A program made the translations under genes and the position numbers. DNA of 64,000 nt from Alisma plantago-aquatica (taxonomy: Eukaryota; Streptophyta; Magnoliopsida; Alismatales; Alismataceae), in the NCBI GenBank assembly GCA_963693085.1, contig OY856409.1, positions 518,344,303-518,408,302 on the forward strand, in the 5' to 3' direction. The notes beneath the pieces are model-generated. The model did not search any database, was not told where the DNA came from, and worked only from the letters and a program-made list of their open reading frames with translations. Of this stretch, positions 47,299 to 57,197 are shown piece by piece; position 1 is the stretch's first letter; each line of letters begins with the position of its first letter.

Positions 47299-47470
47299 AG
47301 TCGGTCGACAAAAGTTTGACCGACATCTTTCTCGGTCGACCAATCATCGATCGAATAAGTTGTTGTATTACTCAGGTTGTTTGCTGTAGATTTTAATTTG
47401 TTACAGGCATCTGGTCGGTCGACAAAAGTTCGACCGATTATCTTTTTAGTCGACAATACTTCAACCGAAT
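47299..47470 (-). promoter_or_regulatory. Internal copy of the Copia-2 hairpin cluster in the gag-pol spacer
   Basis: Four hairpin-like units match the LTR words. The best is TCGGTCGA, CAAAAGT, TCGACCGA (47415-47437, perfect arms). GTCGGTCGA, CAAAAGT, TTGACCGAC (47300-47324) has one mismatch; the other two are weaker (47331 and 47449 on). The cluster begins 40 bp upstream of the pol Met and lies between the gag stop and pol. It may be an RNA structure affecting pol translation, a promoter, or an intron feature; none of these is shown. Confidence 0.65.
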
Positions 47471-47604
47471 AAGTTTCTATTTTAGTACAGCAGTTTAGAA
47501 AAATTACCATAATGCATGAGACCTTTTATTAAGTTGAGATAAGACAATATAATTTGCAAAAATGAGCATTGGGTCATATCTCAACTAAATTTCATACAAG
47601 TCTA

Positions 47605-49335
47605 CTAAGTTTGGGTTTTTGGGACCCAAACTAAGTCGGAATCCTTGGTCTTATAAGGGCATGAAAATGAATAATGTCCAAGACGTAGACAAAAATGACA
47701 AGTAATAGAATCAACTTCATTTCTCTTTCTAGGAATTGTGTTCTTAGGTACAAACATAGTTTGAGTCTTGGATGCTTTAGTTCTTTTGCGTTGATTTTTC
47801 TTTGGAGCATATCCCAAACCTCTTCTTCCATTGAAACTAGAGGAAATTTTCAGAATGTTATTAAGAATGTCTTTTCCTCTTAAGTCATTTAGGTTTCTTT
47901 GTAGCTTAGAAATGTCATCCATCTTCTTGTGTAAATCCTTTCTTGCTTGATCTAAATCAGATACTAGGGAGTCTCTTTCTTTTAAAACATTATCATAGTC
48001 TAGATGGTTATATAAAATTGGTTGAGTCTGAAAATCATTTAGTTTAGCTAACAAATCAGTCTTTTCTTTAGAAAGAAGATCAATATTTGTTTCTAAAGTA
48101 AGTAACTTTCTAGTGCAATCATTTAACGATGTTTTTAAAGACATATTCTCAAGATCAATGTTGTTCTTTTCAGAAGAGAGATCATTTAATCTAGCATATA
48201 ATTCATCATTTATTTTGGTAACCTTTTTTAGTTTCTTTTTGCAATCAACATACTTATCATGAGTTTCTTGCAGACTAATAATTAACTCTTCTTTAGGAAG
48301 GTTGAGAAGGCTTACTTCTTGAGAGTCTTCATCATCTTCTCTCGCCATTAGACATTCCACCTTTTCTTCTCCACATTCACTCTCACATGACTCGTCCCAT
48401 GCAGCTTTATAAGCTTTTTCTCCCTTCTTTTTGTGTGAGCTTTTCTTTCCTTTCTTTGCTTTAGGGCATTCATTTTTGAGATGTCCTTTCTTTCCACACT
48501 CAAAACACCTAGGAGGAGATGAAGAAGAACTAGAAATTTTGTTAGATCTAAATCTTTTATATTTCTTACCATTGACAATCAAGGCTTCTTCTTCTTCTTC
48601 TTGTTCACTTGACTCATCACTTTCCGGTGTAATGATTTTTGAAGCTTTTAGAGCCACATACTTTTTTTTTCCTTGTTGTAGTTCACGTTCTCTTCTTTCT
48701 TCTTCTTCTAAGGTTGCTTCATGAGCTTCTAGATTGCCAATGAGTTGTTCCATCCTCAGTCGGGTGAGGTCATTTGCTTCTTCAATAGCTGTCACCTTGG
48801 GCTTGTATTTGGGAGGAAGTGATCTAAGGATCTTTGACACCTGATCTTCCTCACTAATAACTTTACCTAAAGCATTTAAACCATTTACAATAGAAGAGAA
48901 TTTTGCATACATATCACTAATAGATTCATTTGGATCCATACGGAACTGTTCAAACTTTTGTTTAAGCATTCCAATTTTAGAGTTCTTAACTTGAATAGTC
49001 CCTTCAAAGGTTATGGAAAGTCTATGCCAAATTTCATAGGTTGTTTCACAATTTGATATCCTATTAAATTCTCCTACTGAAATTGAACAATAGAGAATAC
49101 TTACAGCCTTTGCATTCATTTGAGCCGACTTTACCGTATTGGTGTCCCAAGCTGCATATTCTACTTGAGGAAGCTCATAGGGGGTTGACACCATCCTCCA
49201 TAGATCCCAACTAATCCCTTGGAAATAAAATTGCATTCTTCTTTTCCAGTAGGTGTATTTCGTTCCATCGAATGCCGGAGATCTAGCCACAAGTGTCCCT
49301 TCAAGGTTGAGGTTGTTGAGCATCACGTCACCCAT
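47605..49335 (-). CDS. gag: Copia-2 gag polyprotein (intact)
   Basis: 576 codons with no interruption. The N-terminus has the DUF4219-like FDGTKYTYWKRRMQFYFQG, followed by a UBN2-like capsid region (about residues 60-210; VSKILRSLPPKYKPKVTAIE). An acidic linker comes next. CCHC knuckle 1 is CFECGKKGHLKNEC at about residue 276, and a long heptad-like coiled coil spans about 350-520. A second knuckle, CHFCLRLGHYSFSC, is near residue 546. The long coiled coil and the C-terminal second knuckle fit the long gag of Sireviruses. The Met at 49335 lies 33 bp after the PBS, which makes it the natural start. It ends with two adjacent TAG stops. It forms the particle shell and binds element RNA. Confidence 0.93.
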   Translation of the reverse strand: MGDVMLNNLNLEGTLVARSPAFDGTKYTYWKRRMQFYFQGISWDLWRMVSTPYELPQVEYAAWDTNTVKSAQMNAKAVSILYCSISVGEFNRISNCETTYEIWHRLSITFEGTIQVKNSKIGMLKQKFEQFRMDPNESISDMYAKFSSIVNGLNALGKVISEEDQVSKILRSLPPKYKPKVTAIEEANDLTRLRMEQLIGNLEAHEATLEEEERRERELQQGKKKYVALKASKIITPESDESSEQEEEEEALIVNGKKYKRFRSNKISSSSSSPPRCFECGKKGHLKNECPKAKKGKKSSHKKKGEKAYKAAWDESCESECGEEKVECLMAREDDEDSQEVSLLNLPKEELIISLQETHDKYVDCKKKLKKVTKINDELYARLNDLSSEKNNIDLENMSLKTSLNDCTRKLLTLETNIDLLSKEKTDLLAKLNDFQTQPILYNHLDYDNVLKERDSLVSDLDQARKDLHKKMDDISKLQRNLNDLRGKDILNNILKISSSFNGRRGLGYAPKKNQRKRTKASKTQTMFVPKNTIPRKRNEVDSITCHFCLRLGHYSFSCPYKTKDSDLVWVPKTQT

Positions 49336-49368
49336 TCTTCAAGACTTGGTTAGAGTTCCTTGAAGCAT

Positions 49369-49380
49369 GCTCTGATACCA
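49369..49380 (-). other. Copia-2 primer-binding site (initiator tRNA-Met)
   Basis: The minus strand reads TGGTATCAGAGC two bases inside the 5' LTR. It is a perfect match to the usual tRNA-Met 3' end complement used by plant copia elements. Confidence 0.93.
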
Positions 49381-49382
49381 AT

Positions 49383-50307
49383 TGAAAAACTACTAGAGGG
49401 GGGTGAATAGGGTTTTAAAATTAATTTAACAATTATTTAACTCAAACAACCACAAATGAAAAAGTAAGAAGGAGACAAGGGATTTAGAGTGGTTCCTACC
49501 TTAGCAAATACTAAGGCAGTCAGTCCACTACCCAGTTGCTTACCCAACCAGGATTTGAAAGTATTAATTTTATTACCTTCACAAGGAATTACACAAAATA
49601 CAATACTTTCTTACACCCCTTTGAACAGCCTTCACTTTGAAGTAGATGCACCAACTTGAGGTAGCCTTCTTGAAGTAACTCCAAGCTCCCCGTTGAAGTA
49701 GCCTTCCTCTTAGAAGTAACCTCCCGTTGCACCAGCCTTCTTGAAGTAGTTCAAAGTCTCCTTATTCACCAAGAAGATTACAACCCTCTCCTATCTGCAG
49801 CCTCCAACCTAGGAGTAGCAAGGAGAGTACAAACAATGAAAGTGAACAAGAAAGGAAAACAGAAATTACAACTTATCCTTTGAAGCACAAGGCTTGATTT
49901 GCCTATATCAAGCGTGTAGATCTCCTAACCAAAGTATATGGAAGTGTGATTGTTGTGGATAGGAGATACTAGCCTATAGGACACGAATTTAGAGCAAGGT
50001 GAAGAGTAGCCAATTGCAAGTATTGCTCAATTTCTCAAAACAGGTTGCTAATGCAAGTGTATGCTCAAAGATTACTCAAGTATGGAATCAAGTACTATTT
50101 GGTGTCCTAAGGCATGTCCTATTTATAGGAATGACCTATAAGTGCTTAAGGACGTTCTAGACACTTTCTAGGGGTTTCTAAGTGCTTAACTAGCCGTTAG
50201 GTATAAGTTAGTTGGATTAACAACGGCTAGATAATTAATTCTGCAGTTGCTGTCAGAGTCCATCTCGGTCGAGAAATTGTCGATCGGGATACCTTTTCGG
50301 TCGAAGT
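49383..50307 (-). repeat. Copia-2 5' LTR, truncated
   Basis: This aligns almost perfectly with 42395-43320, then homology stops after CGGTCGAAGT. In the intact LTR the next bases, TTTGTCGACCG, complete a hairpin, so the break falls inside the loop of that hairpin. About 486 bp of U3 are missing, including most of the word cluster. The TATA box at 50118-50127 is retained. Confidence 0.92.
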
Positions 50308-50561
50308 GAGGTGTTGTGGCCTGAATTCCTAGGATTACCTATCGTTTTATATAGTCTCAATCCAATGACAACCTACTTGTATACTCACATTGATCGAGGC
50401 ATGCAAGGATCTAAGTGTGACCCAGTAATGTCAAGATCATATACAATGGGCTAAGGTACTTCTCTCAATCACTTTCTAGAAATTTGGACGGTACATTCAG
50501 TATTTTCTAGGGCTTAGTAATAAAACTTATAATTAAACCATGTAGATTTACTTATATATCA
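50308..50561. other. Spacer between Copia-2 and Cassandra copy 2
   Basis: 254 bp of unrecognised sequence begins GAGGTGTTGTGG at the Copia-2 breakpoint. No coding sense was found. Confidence 0.4.
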
Positions 50562-51378
50562 TGTAACATCCTTGTATCTGAGACCTCAAATAAAATGATC
50601 TTAAAAAAAAGTGATGTGACTACCCATAATCAACAATGTGCATGTTCTTTTTAGAGAGTTGCCATCAATAACTTTTTAGTTAATCGTTCTTGACCAAGAG
50701 TAGCACTAGGACAGATGACTTTTCTGGAAATTTACCCAAGTTGTGCATGAATGAGGACAAAGCATGAAACTGAGGTGATTGTTGGTCTATAAAGATGATC
50801 ATATTTCTATAAACTCTAGTATAGCTTTTAATGTGGGCCTAGGCATCACATATGGTATTAAAGCTAGTTCCCCTTCATTCTTTTGGCCCTACGTGTGCAT
50901 ATGAAACTCCAATATTGAGATTTGTTGACCAAGCATGAGTAAAGGTATATATTATAAGGTGATATGGATCAATCCTTATAGTCATAACCATAAATATGAG
51001 TTTGGTGTACATGTGTCATTCTAGGTATGCACTATGTGGCCATATAGTTGAGCCTTTACAAGGGAATCCAGAGTGTAAAGTTTAAGAGATTATAACATCC
51101 TAGAATTTGAGGCCTTGGATAAAATGATCTAAAAAGGAATGTTTTGACAAAATGCCAACAAGGTCCACCTCTTTTCATATATCTTATCACAAAGAACTAT
51201 GTAGTTAGTCATGCTTGGAACCATGTAGCACTAGGATGGGTGACATGTCAGGACGTTTCCTTAGGTTGTGCATCAGTGAGGAAAAAGTGTGCAACTAAAT
51301 ATAGTGTTAGTACGTGGGGACACTTAGGATTCCCAAAACTCTAGTGGAGCCTTTAGATTTTAGTCCCAAGATTTATAA
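50562..51378 (+). mobile_element. Cassandra TRIM copy 2 (degenerate)
   Basis: LTRs at 50562-50850 (TGTAACATC to GCATCACA) and 51091-51378 (TATAACATCC to GATTTATA) flank a short internal part. A decayed PBS, TGGTATTAAAGCT, is at 50853-50865. The 5S-like portion is still visible (AGTAGCACTAGGACAGATGAC around 50698, and AGCACTAGGATGGGTGACA around 51226) but carries many changes. No target duplication was found. It is clearly older than copies 1 and 3. Confidence 0.8.
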
Positions 51379-52282
51379 GAAGGTTTATGTTATGCTTTGT
51401 ATAGTGTCTTGATTTCTCAAGCCTTCTTTGAATATATTATTATATATTATAGAACTATTAAAATATGTGAATATATTATATCTTGCATACTATGATTACT
51501 TTTGGATGTGTTTCTCTCTTGTTGTGACTTTCTTATGGTTAATCATCTTTTTAATTCTCAACATATGCCCCAAGGATTTTATAATGAGTCTCCTTCCTTG
51601 GTATGATATTTGGTTGAAGGTGAGGGTCTAGATTTTATGGTGCCTTAGAGTAATCCATTTAAATTAGGGTCCCAAGTGGGGTGATTGACATGAAAATGTA
51701 TTTATGGCTCAAGTTTTAGTGTGTTTGGCATCTGATGTATGTTTTAAAATAAAATAGGTTGTAACTATATTTTATATGACTTGAAATACCATTATGTGAT
51801 GATTGTAAAAAGGATATTTTGTACTTTATTTGATTATTTATAAAAGCATATTCCACTTATTATGTTTGTTTAAGTATTGAGATAATGTATAAATATAAAA
51901 ATGTCCTTAGAATGTTTTGACTCGATGGCATATGGTTTCGGTTAAGGAACTAAAAATGAGATCATATGTATAATAAGAGGTTTCATTCTTGTTTTGTCCC
52001 TAGTCAGTTATATTGTGGATAGTATAGAAAAATAATAATACACAAGACTAGCATGTACCCTAAGTGATGACTATGTCTCCATAGTCATGATATTGAATAT
52101 CAACTAAGATATGTGGGTACTTGTTAGGGAACAAGTTGTACTAGACATACCCACCTTGATATTGACACATGGAATTCATGTAATGACATGTCAGTTTCAT
52201 ATCTCAATGTGACAGTGGTGATTGTGATCCTTGGACTTAAAGTCACTACGGTGACACACGTTGTTCTGTGTACTTTTACACT
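51379..52282. other. Unidentified DNA flanking Cassandra copy 3
   Basis: About 0.9 kb without reliable coding sense. Phrases such as GTGGGTACTTGTTAGGGAAC and AAGTCACTACGGTGACAC look retroelement-derived (LTR or 3' region), but no partner copy is in the window. The sequence continues after the Cassandra at 53123. Confidence 0.35.
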
Positions 52283-52287
52283 AGCCC

Positions 52288-53117
52288 TATAACACTTAGA
52301 CCCACTACTTGAGGATCAAGTAGAGATTTAGGAATGATGAATGGCCACATAGACCATCACTATCCTTAACTACATGCTTTGTCCTTACTCACGTGCAAGC
52401 TAGGATCAACTTTTCAACTGGTTACCCATCCTAGTACTACTCTAGGTTGAGCAAGCTTAACCATAGAGTTCTTTAGTGATGGGCTCCCTGAAAAGGAGGT
52501 GAACCTTGGTGATATGGGTAGTCCAATCATTATTTTTAAGATCATTTTATCTAAGGCCTCAAATCCTAGGATGTTACAATCTCCCCCACTTATACTCTTG
52601 ACATCCTCGTCAAGGCTCAATATATGGCCTCATAATATCTCTCCATTTCAGTGTAGACCCAAATGGCCCATGTACACCCAGCTCCTGATCATGTCTACCA
52701 GTGCAAGGGTGGCTCCATCACCACATATAGTCATGTCCAACATGCCTGGACTGCATGGCTCAAACACTAGCATGCCACAAGTCTAAGTGGGCCCCACCTA
52801 CTAGAGGGGAATTGGCTCTGATACCATTTGTAACACTAGGGGCCACTTACCAAGGCTCAAGTAGAGTTTCAAGAATGATGAATGGCCCTACAAACCACCA
52901 CTAGCCTAAAATGCATGTTGTCCTCACTCACGAGCAAGCTAGGATCAATTTCCCGACTGGTCACCCATCCTAGTACTATTTTGGGTTAAGCATGCTCAAC
53001 CACGGAGTTCTTTAGTAATGGGCTCCCTGAAAAGGAGGTGCACCTTGGTGATATGGGAAGTCCAATCATTCCTTTTAAGATCATTTTATATGAGGCATCA
53101 AATCCTAGGATGTTATA
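52288..53117 (-). mobile_element. Cassandra TRIM copy 3, minus strand, with target duplication
   Basis: Two LTRs (52288-52578, 291 bp; 52829-53117, 289 bp) surround 250 bp. On the minus strand the PBS TGGTATCAGAGCC is perfect (52826-52814), and the polypurine tract is the complement of CTCCCCCACT at 52581. The flanks are a perfect 5-bp duplication, AGCCC at 52283-52287 and 53118-53122. The 5S-like stretch appears on the minus strand in both LTRs (CTAGGATGGGT; AACTCC.TGGTT). There is no coding capacity, as usual for Cassandra. Confidence 0.93.
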
Positions 53118-53122
53118 AGCCC

Positions 53123-53649
53123 AACATGCTCTAAAACATGAGTTGCTAAAAAGGTGGTGAATGAGACATTGTACACTGTGACACATGTGATATATTGTGA
53201 GTAGTATATCCTTCCTCTCTAGTGATATCCCTTGACACTTGATAAGATAGACTATGAAATGCATCTCCATGTTCACCTAAATCCATATATTATATTGAGA
53301 TCACTATATTTTGAATAGTCTGCTCTAGTTGAAGGAACAAGAATGAATGTTAATAGAATGGCATTCCATGCTTCATTTCAATCTGGATATCTGTGATAAA
53401 GGGGTTATAAGGCCATGGTAACATTGATGACTTTACATGTTGTAGTTGTTCTCCAACTCATTCCTATTAATTGGTTGGCAATGATGTGTGGCTAGATAAT
53501 AATCATTTCTTGTGTTGTTTTAAACATCACTACCAACGTAATTAAGAATTTACCAGGTCACACACATATGTATGCATAAGGAAATCAAAGTTCACAATCA
53601 AATATAAGGTTAGAATAGTTATGAATCATAAACATGCTGATTAACCCTA
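53123..53649. other. Unidentified DNA, probably part of the chromovirus LTR
   Basis: About 0.5 kb between Cassandra copy 3 and the word cluster. No domains or repeats were recognised. By analogy with the other elements it could be the first part of U3 of the degenerate chromovirus on the right. Confidence 0.3.
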
Positions 53650-53919
53650 TGATTGGGTGACCAGAATGTCTGATTAGGTGATCAGATCATTGGGTCAGGG
53701 ATCAATTGATTGTCAATTGGTTGATCGAGTTTTCCATTGTACTGACATGATTGGGAGATCAGGCAACCTGATTGAGCTATCATATTGTACAGGAAAAAGT
53801 ATGAAATTAGAAATAAATTCAAATCTGGATATGAAATGTCACGATTGGGTGATCAACTAATGTGATTGGGTGATTTGGGGTCATGATTTTTGGATCATAA
53901 AATGTGATCGAGCAATCAC
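53650..53919 (+). promoter_or_regulatory. Cluster of GATTGGGTGATCA word pairs
   Basis: Five pairs occur: GATTGGGTGACCAG with TGATTAGGTGATCAG; CAATTGATTG with TTGGTTGATCGAG; GATTGGGAGATCAGG with TGATTGAGCTATC; GATTGGGTGATCA with GATTGGGTGATTTG; and GATTTTTGGATCA with TGATCGAGCAATCAC. The pairs are spaced as in the other clusters (about 10-15 bp between partners). A weak TATA (AATATAATGG at 54010-54019) lies about 90 bp downstream, suggesting a U3 on the plus strand. Confidence 0.5.
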
Positions 53920-54949
53920 AATCTAGTCCAAGTTTTTCAACATTAAAATATTTTTTAAATTGAAATTAGGAAAGGGTTTGGAGTTAGGTATTTCTAACCC
54001 CATGACTACCCAATATAATGGTGGGGTACATCCCAAAGGGTGACATATGCTTCAAGACAACTTTGAGATAAATTGGCCATCAAACAATTCCTTCTTGGAG
54101 AGAAAAACTCACCCTAAGGACTCCTTCCAGAGATAGGAGAACAAAGGAAATTTCGAGAAGCCTAGCACATTAAAAACTTCTATTCATCTTCAACTTGGTG
54201 GCCAAGGTGGTGCACCATATTCTCCCTCATCCCTATGGATGAATTAGAGTCCGAGGAACACGTTTGGAGGCTTAGAAAAACTATTGCCAAAGAAGACACT
54301 CATGTAGAAGCTTGGTGGCCAATTTGGATCTTCTTCTTATTATTTATCCACATTTCTTGGTGATCGTTCTGGGATTTGGAAGATCATGTTCACCACTGAC
54401 ATAAAACATGTCTAGTTGTTATACAACTGGTATTTGCAAAAGGTATCACCTTAATCACTTCTTATGTCTTTTGCTCACTGGTTTCTTACAGCTACGATGG
54501 ATCTTATGGTTAGGGGATAGAGGAAATTGTTTTTTGTTATTCTGGTGCATCCCCTTCCCTAAAATCCAACATTAACTTGGATCATGTATGATGAATAATG
54601 TGAAGTAACCTACGAATATATGAATATAATGGGAATTCATTTATGATTGTATATGGTAATCTTGTTGGAAACTTTTAGTTGAAGTTATTCTTTTATGCTT
54701 TTATTTGGATGATGTTATTTCTGATTGGTTAGCCCTTTTTTCTATTCAGGTTTTCTTGTGTGCTCATCTAGCTCCAGTGAATTTTTGTACATTGATTCAG
54801 AGGATGGGTGCCACATTTTGTGGTAGTAGAACCTGGATTTGACTAGAGCCACAAAGAAATATGATTTTCTGTCTACTACTGCATGTTTTGTATATCTAGT
54901 CAGTATCTATGATGATGTTAGATATGACATAATTAGATGAATACCACTA
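53920..54949 (+). other. Putative LTR end and leader of a degenerate chromovirus
   Basis: After the word cluster and the weak TATA (54010-54019) the sequence has no coding sense up to the gag remnant. TATACAACTGGTATTTGC at about 54420-54437 could be an LTR end followed by a decayed tRNA-Met PBS, but only the first six PBS bases match. The boundaries are therefore uncertain. Confidence 0.3.
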
Positions 54950-56110
54950 AGATAGTAGAATTTTGCCACCAAAAAATAAGGAGCATTCGGTGGAGGAGAA
55001 GTGGAAGGCTTAGAAACTAAGAGTATCAATTGTAGGTCCTACATAGCCTCCACCTTCTAATTTGAACATGACAGTTATGTCAACCTTTGTGCATCTAACA
55101 GACATGATGTACATCCCTTAACCTTAGGAACCACCACTACATCTTGGGGGGCATAAATTACTACAATTAAGATGTCTGAGAAGCTAAGGGGAGTGAAAAT
55201 CATCTAGTACAATGGAATGGTAGATGCAAATCTATGGCTGACATAGTTGGAGAAGGAGTTCAGGCTCTAAACATACTTGAGGAGAATATCGGCATGTGAT
55301 CTATGTAATAAAGGGGATTTGTGGCCATTGGTAGGACATGGAGTAAAATAAGAGGCTAGGAGAATAACCTAGGCTGATTTCAAGAAGGAGATCAAGAGTA
55401 AACACTGACTATAGTGATACCTATGTGAGAAGGTGAGGTATTTTAAGAACTTATGGTAGTGTTAAATGGTGATATCTATCAATGAGTGTGAGTAGTGGTT
55501 CATTGATATTTTAAGGTTCTATCAGTAATTGGCTTGTATAGATGAAGATAGGATTAAATAATTTGAGGAGGGGTTGAACATGGAGTTGCACATGCATATA
55601 ATGTCCATAGTGGAGGCCTGAGAAAAGTTTTAGTGTTTGTTGGGGTTGTTATATGGTAGAGAAGGAGACAATGTTTTGATCTAAGTTTGGTTTTTGATAG
55701 AGATCTATGAAACCTTATAGCATGGAATATGGTAGTTTCACTAGGTTAAGGTATTCGAGACCACAATTTCAACATTCACAATAGCAAAAGTCACACTACA
55801 GACATGCAACGTCAAAATTAAGGATCCAGTCACAATTTTCACAAAGAAAGGGTAGAGGAAGAGTTCTAAACCCTCTAAGGTGATGAATTTTGGTTTTGAA
55901 TAAGTGAAAGGTCCATCTACATTGTAGTCTAGGATAGAGTCTACAACATCTATCATTCATGACAAACCTAATTTAAGTCCATTAAATGTTACCAATGTCG
56001 GAAGTACATGCATGTGATGATCCTTTGTATGGAGCTACAAAAGGTTCAAGATATGAAGCAGAGGCAATCTTCATAAAAGATGCAATAGTAGGAAATTCAT
56101 AAAAAAAGGA
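54950..56110 (+). pseudogene. gag: Chromovirus (Tekay/Del-like) gag remnant
   Basis: In broken frames the plus strand reads YNGMVDANLWLTQLEKEF (about 55210), ADFKKEIKSK (55375), EDRIK-stop-FEEGLNMELHMHIM (about 55545-55600) and a decayed knuckle KCYQCRKYMHVMILC (about 55988-56032). The order fits the retrotrans_gag domain of Tekay/Del-type Ty3/gypsy elements. Many stops are present, and the assignment rests on these phrases together with the pol remnant that follows. Confidence 0.6.
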
Positions 56111-56249
56111 AAGGCCAAATATCACATCTTGGGTCATTTAAGCCAACCAAGTGTATTGAAGGAAGAGGTTGTCATAGGCAACTAGTCAAGTATGAATAAA
56201 CCTAAAGGATTTTTCTCCCCATGGGTGTTTGTCATGAATAAAACTAAAG

Positions 56250-57197
56250 GACATATCCCTCGAACAGTTTAGATGGAGCTCTTTGATTCTAGCTTAACTA
56301 TTTCTATCATTTTAGTTTTAATTTAGCTAATGCAACGTACTCATAATCACTAGAGAGATTATATCATTGTATGGTTTCTCGATCATAAGTTTGTATTTTT
56401 AGGTTGTGTTGGAGAATCCTATGGTGGGTTTAGTAATGTTGATGGAGGTAAGTCCATTTTGTGTCTTATGTATCTTGAGTCACAACATATAAGTGGATGT
56501 GCAACTACTTGAGATTCATGGGTTTGATGTCCTAGAAACGTATATGACAATGTTGGATTGTGGATTCAAGGTAGATGAGTTTTTGGGTGGTGATATCTCT
56601 TGGGATTTTTAAGGAGTTAGGAATATCTTTCCTTTGTATCTGGTGTCTACATATATAGAAGTGAAGGTATTGAGGTAGGGGTGTGTAACTTTTCAGGAAC
56701 AAGTTATGTATGCCAAGGAGGAGATTCCTAAGATATAGGATGCCCATTTGATATGAGAATTCCAAGATATTTTTCCTAAGGAGGTTATAGGTTTTCCACC
56801 ACCTAGAGAGATTGATGTGGTGATCAATTTGGTGCATTCTAATCACTTGTTAGCTCAAGCATCACATTGGATGGCTCCAATAGAGATGTGGGAGTTGAAT
56901 ATATAGATTCAAGAGTTGTTGGACAAAGGGTTCATAAATCCAAGTAAAAGTCATGTTGGGATGCTCTTTATTTATTTTTGAAGAAAGGGGATGAATGTAT
57001 GAGGTTTTGCATGGATTATTGGTAGTTGAGTAGAGTTTTAGTAAAGAATAAATACCCTTTTCTAGGATAGAAAATTTTTTTGTTCAATTAAATGAAACCA
57101 TTATATATTCATGATGTATTTCAGAGTGAGGTAAGGCAAATGGCATCCCTGTGATAGCCACAAATGCAAGATATGGGAATTATGAGTTTGTTGTTGT
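56250..57197 (+). pseudogene. pol: Chromovirus protease and RT N-terminus remnant
   Basis: The protease active-site phrase ELFDSSLTISI is near 56275. Further on are EFQDIFPKEVIGFPPPREID (about 56757-56816), HWMAPIEMWELNI (about 56865), IQELLDKGFINPSKSHVG (about 56910-56960) and KNKYPF (about 57040), the classic chromovirus RT entry. It ends with ARYGNYEFVVV at about 57165-57197, where a CACTA-like terminus cuts the reading exactly within the EFVVMPFG motif. Numerous stops and frameshifts are present. Confidence 0.75.

Larger units (their letters stand above)
42395..50307 (-). mobile_element. Copia-2: Sirevirus-type Ty1/copia element, recent, 5' LTR truncated
   Basis: Minus-strand order is truncated 5' LTR (50307-49383), PBS (49380-49369), gag (49335-47605), spacer with hairpin words, pol (protease, integrase, RT, RNase H; 47259-44169), polypurine tracts and a complete 3' LTR (43806-42395). 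Over the 925 bp they share, the LTRs differ at roughly a dozen positions by eye (about 1.3%), so insertion is recent. No env-like ORF is present, unlike Copia-1. The element is not functional as it stands: it has two one-base frameshifts in pol and lacks about 490 bp of the 5' LTR. Confidence 0.95.

Noticed and set aside
47289..47510. 73-codon frame in the Copia-2 gag-pol spacer with a repeated T-FVDR phrase
   Set aside because: The peptide repeat is a by-product of the repeated hairpin words. It is out of frame with both gag and pol.
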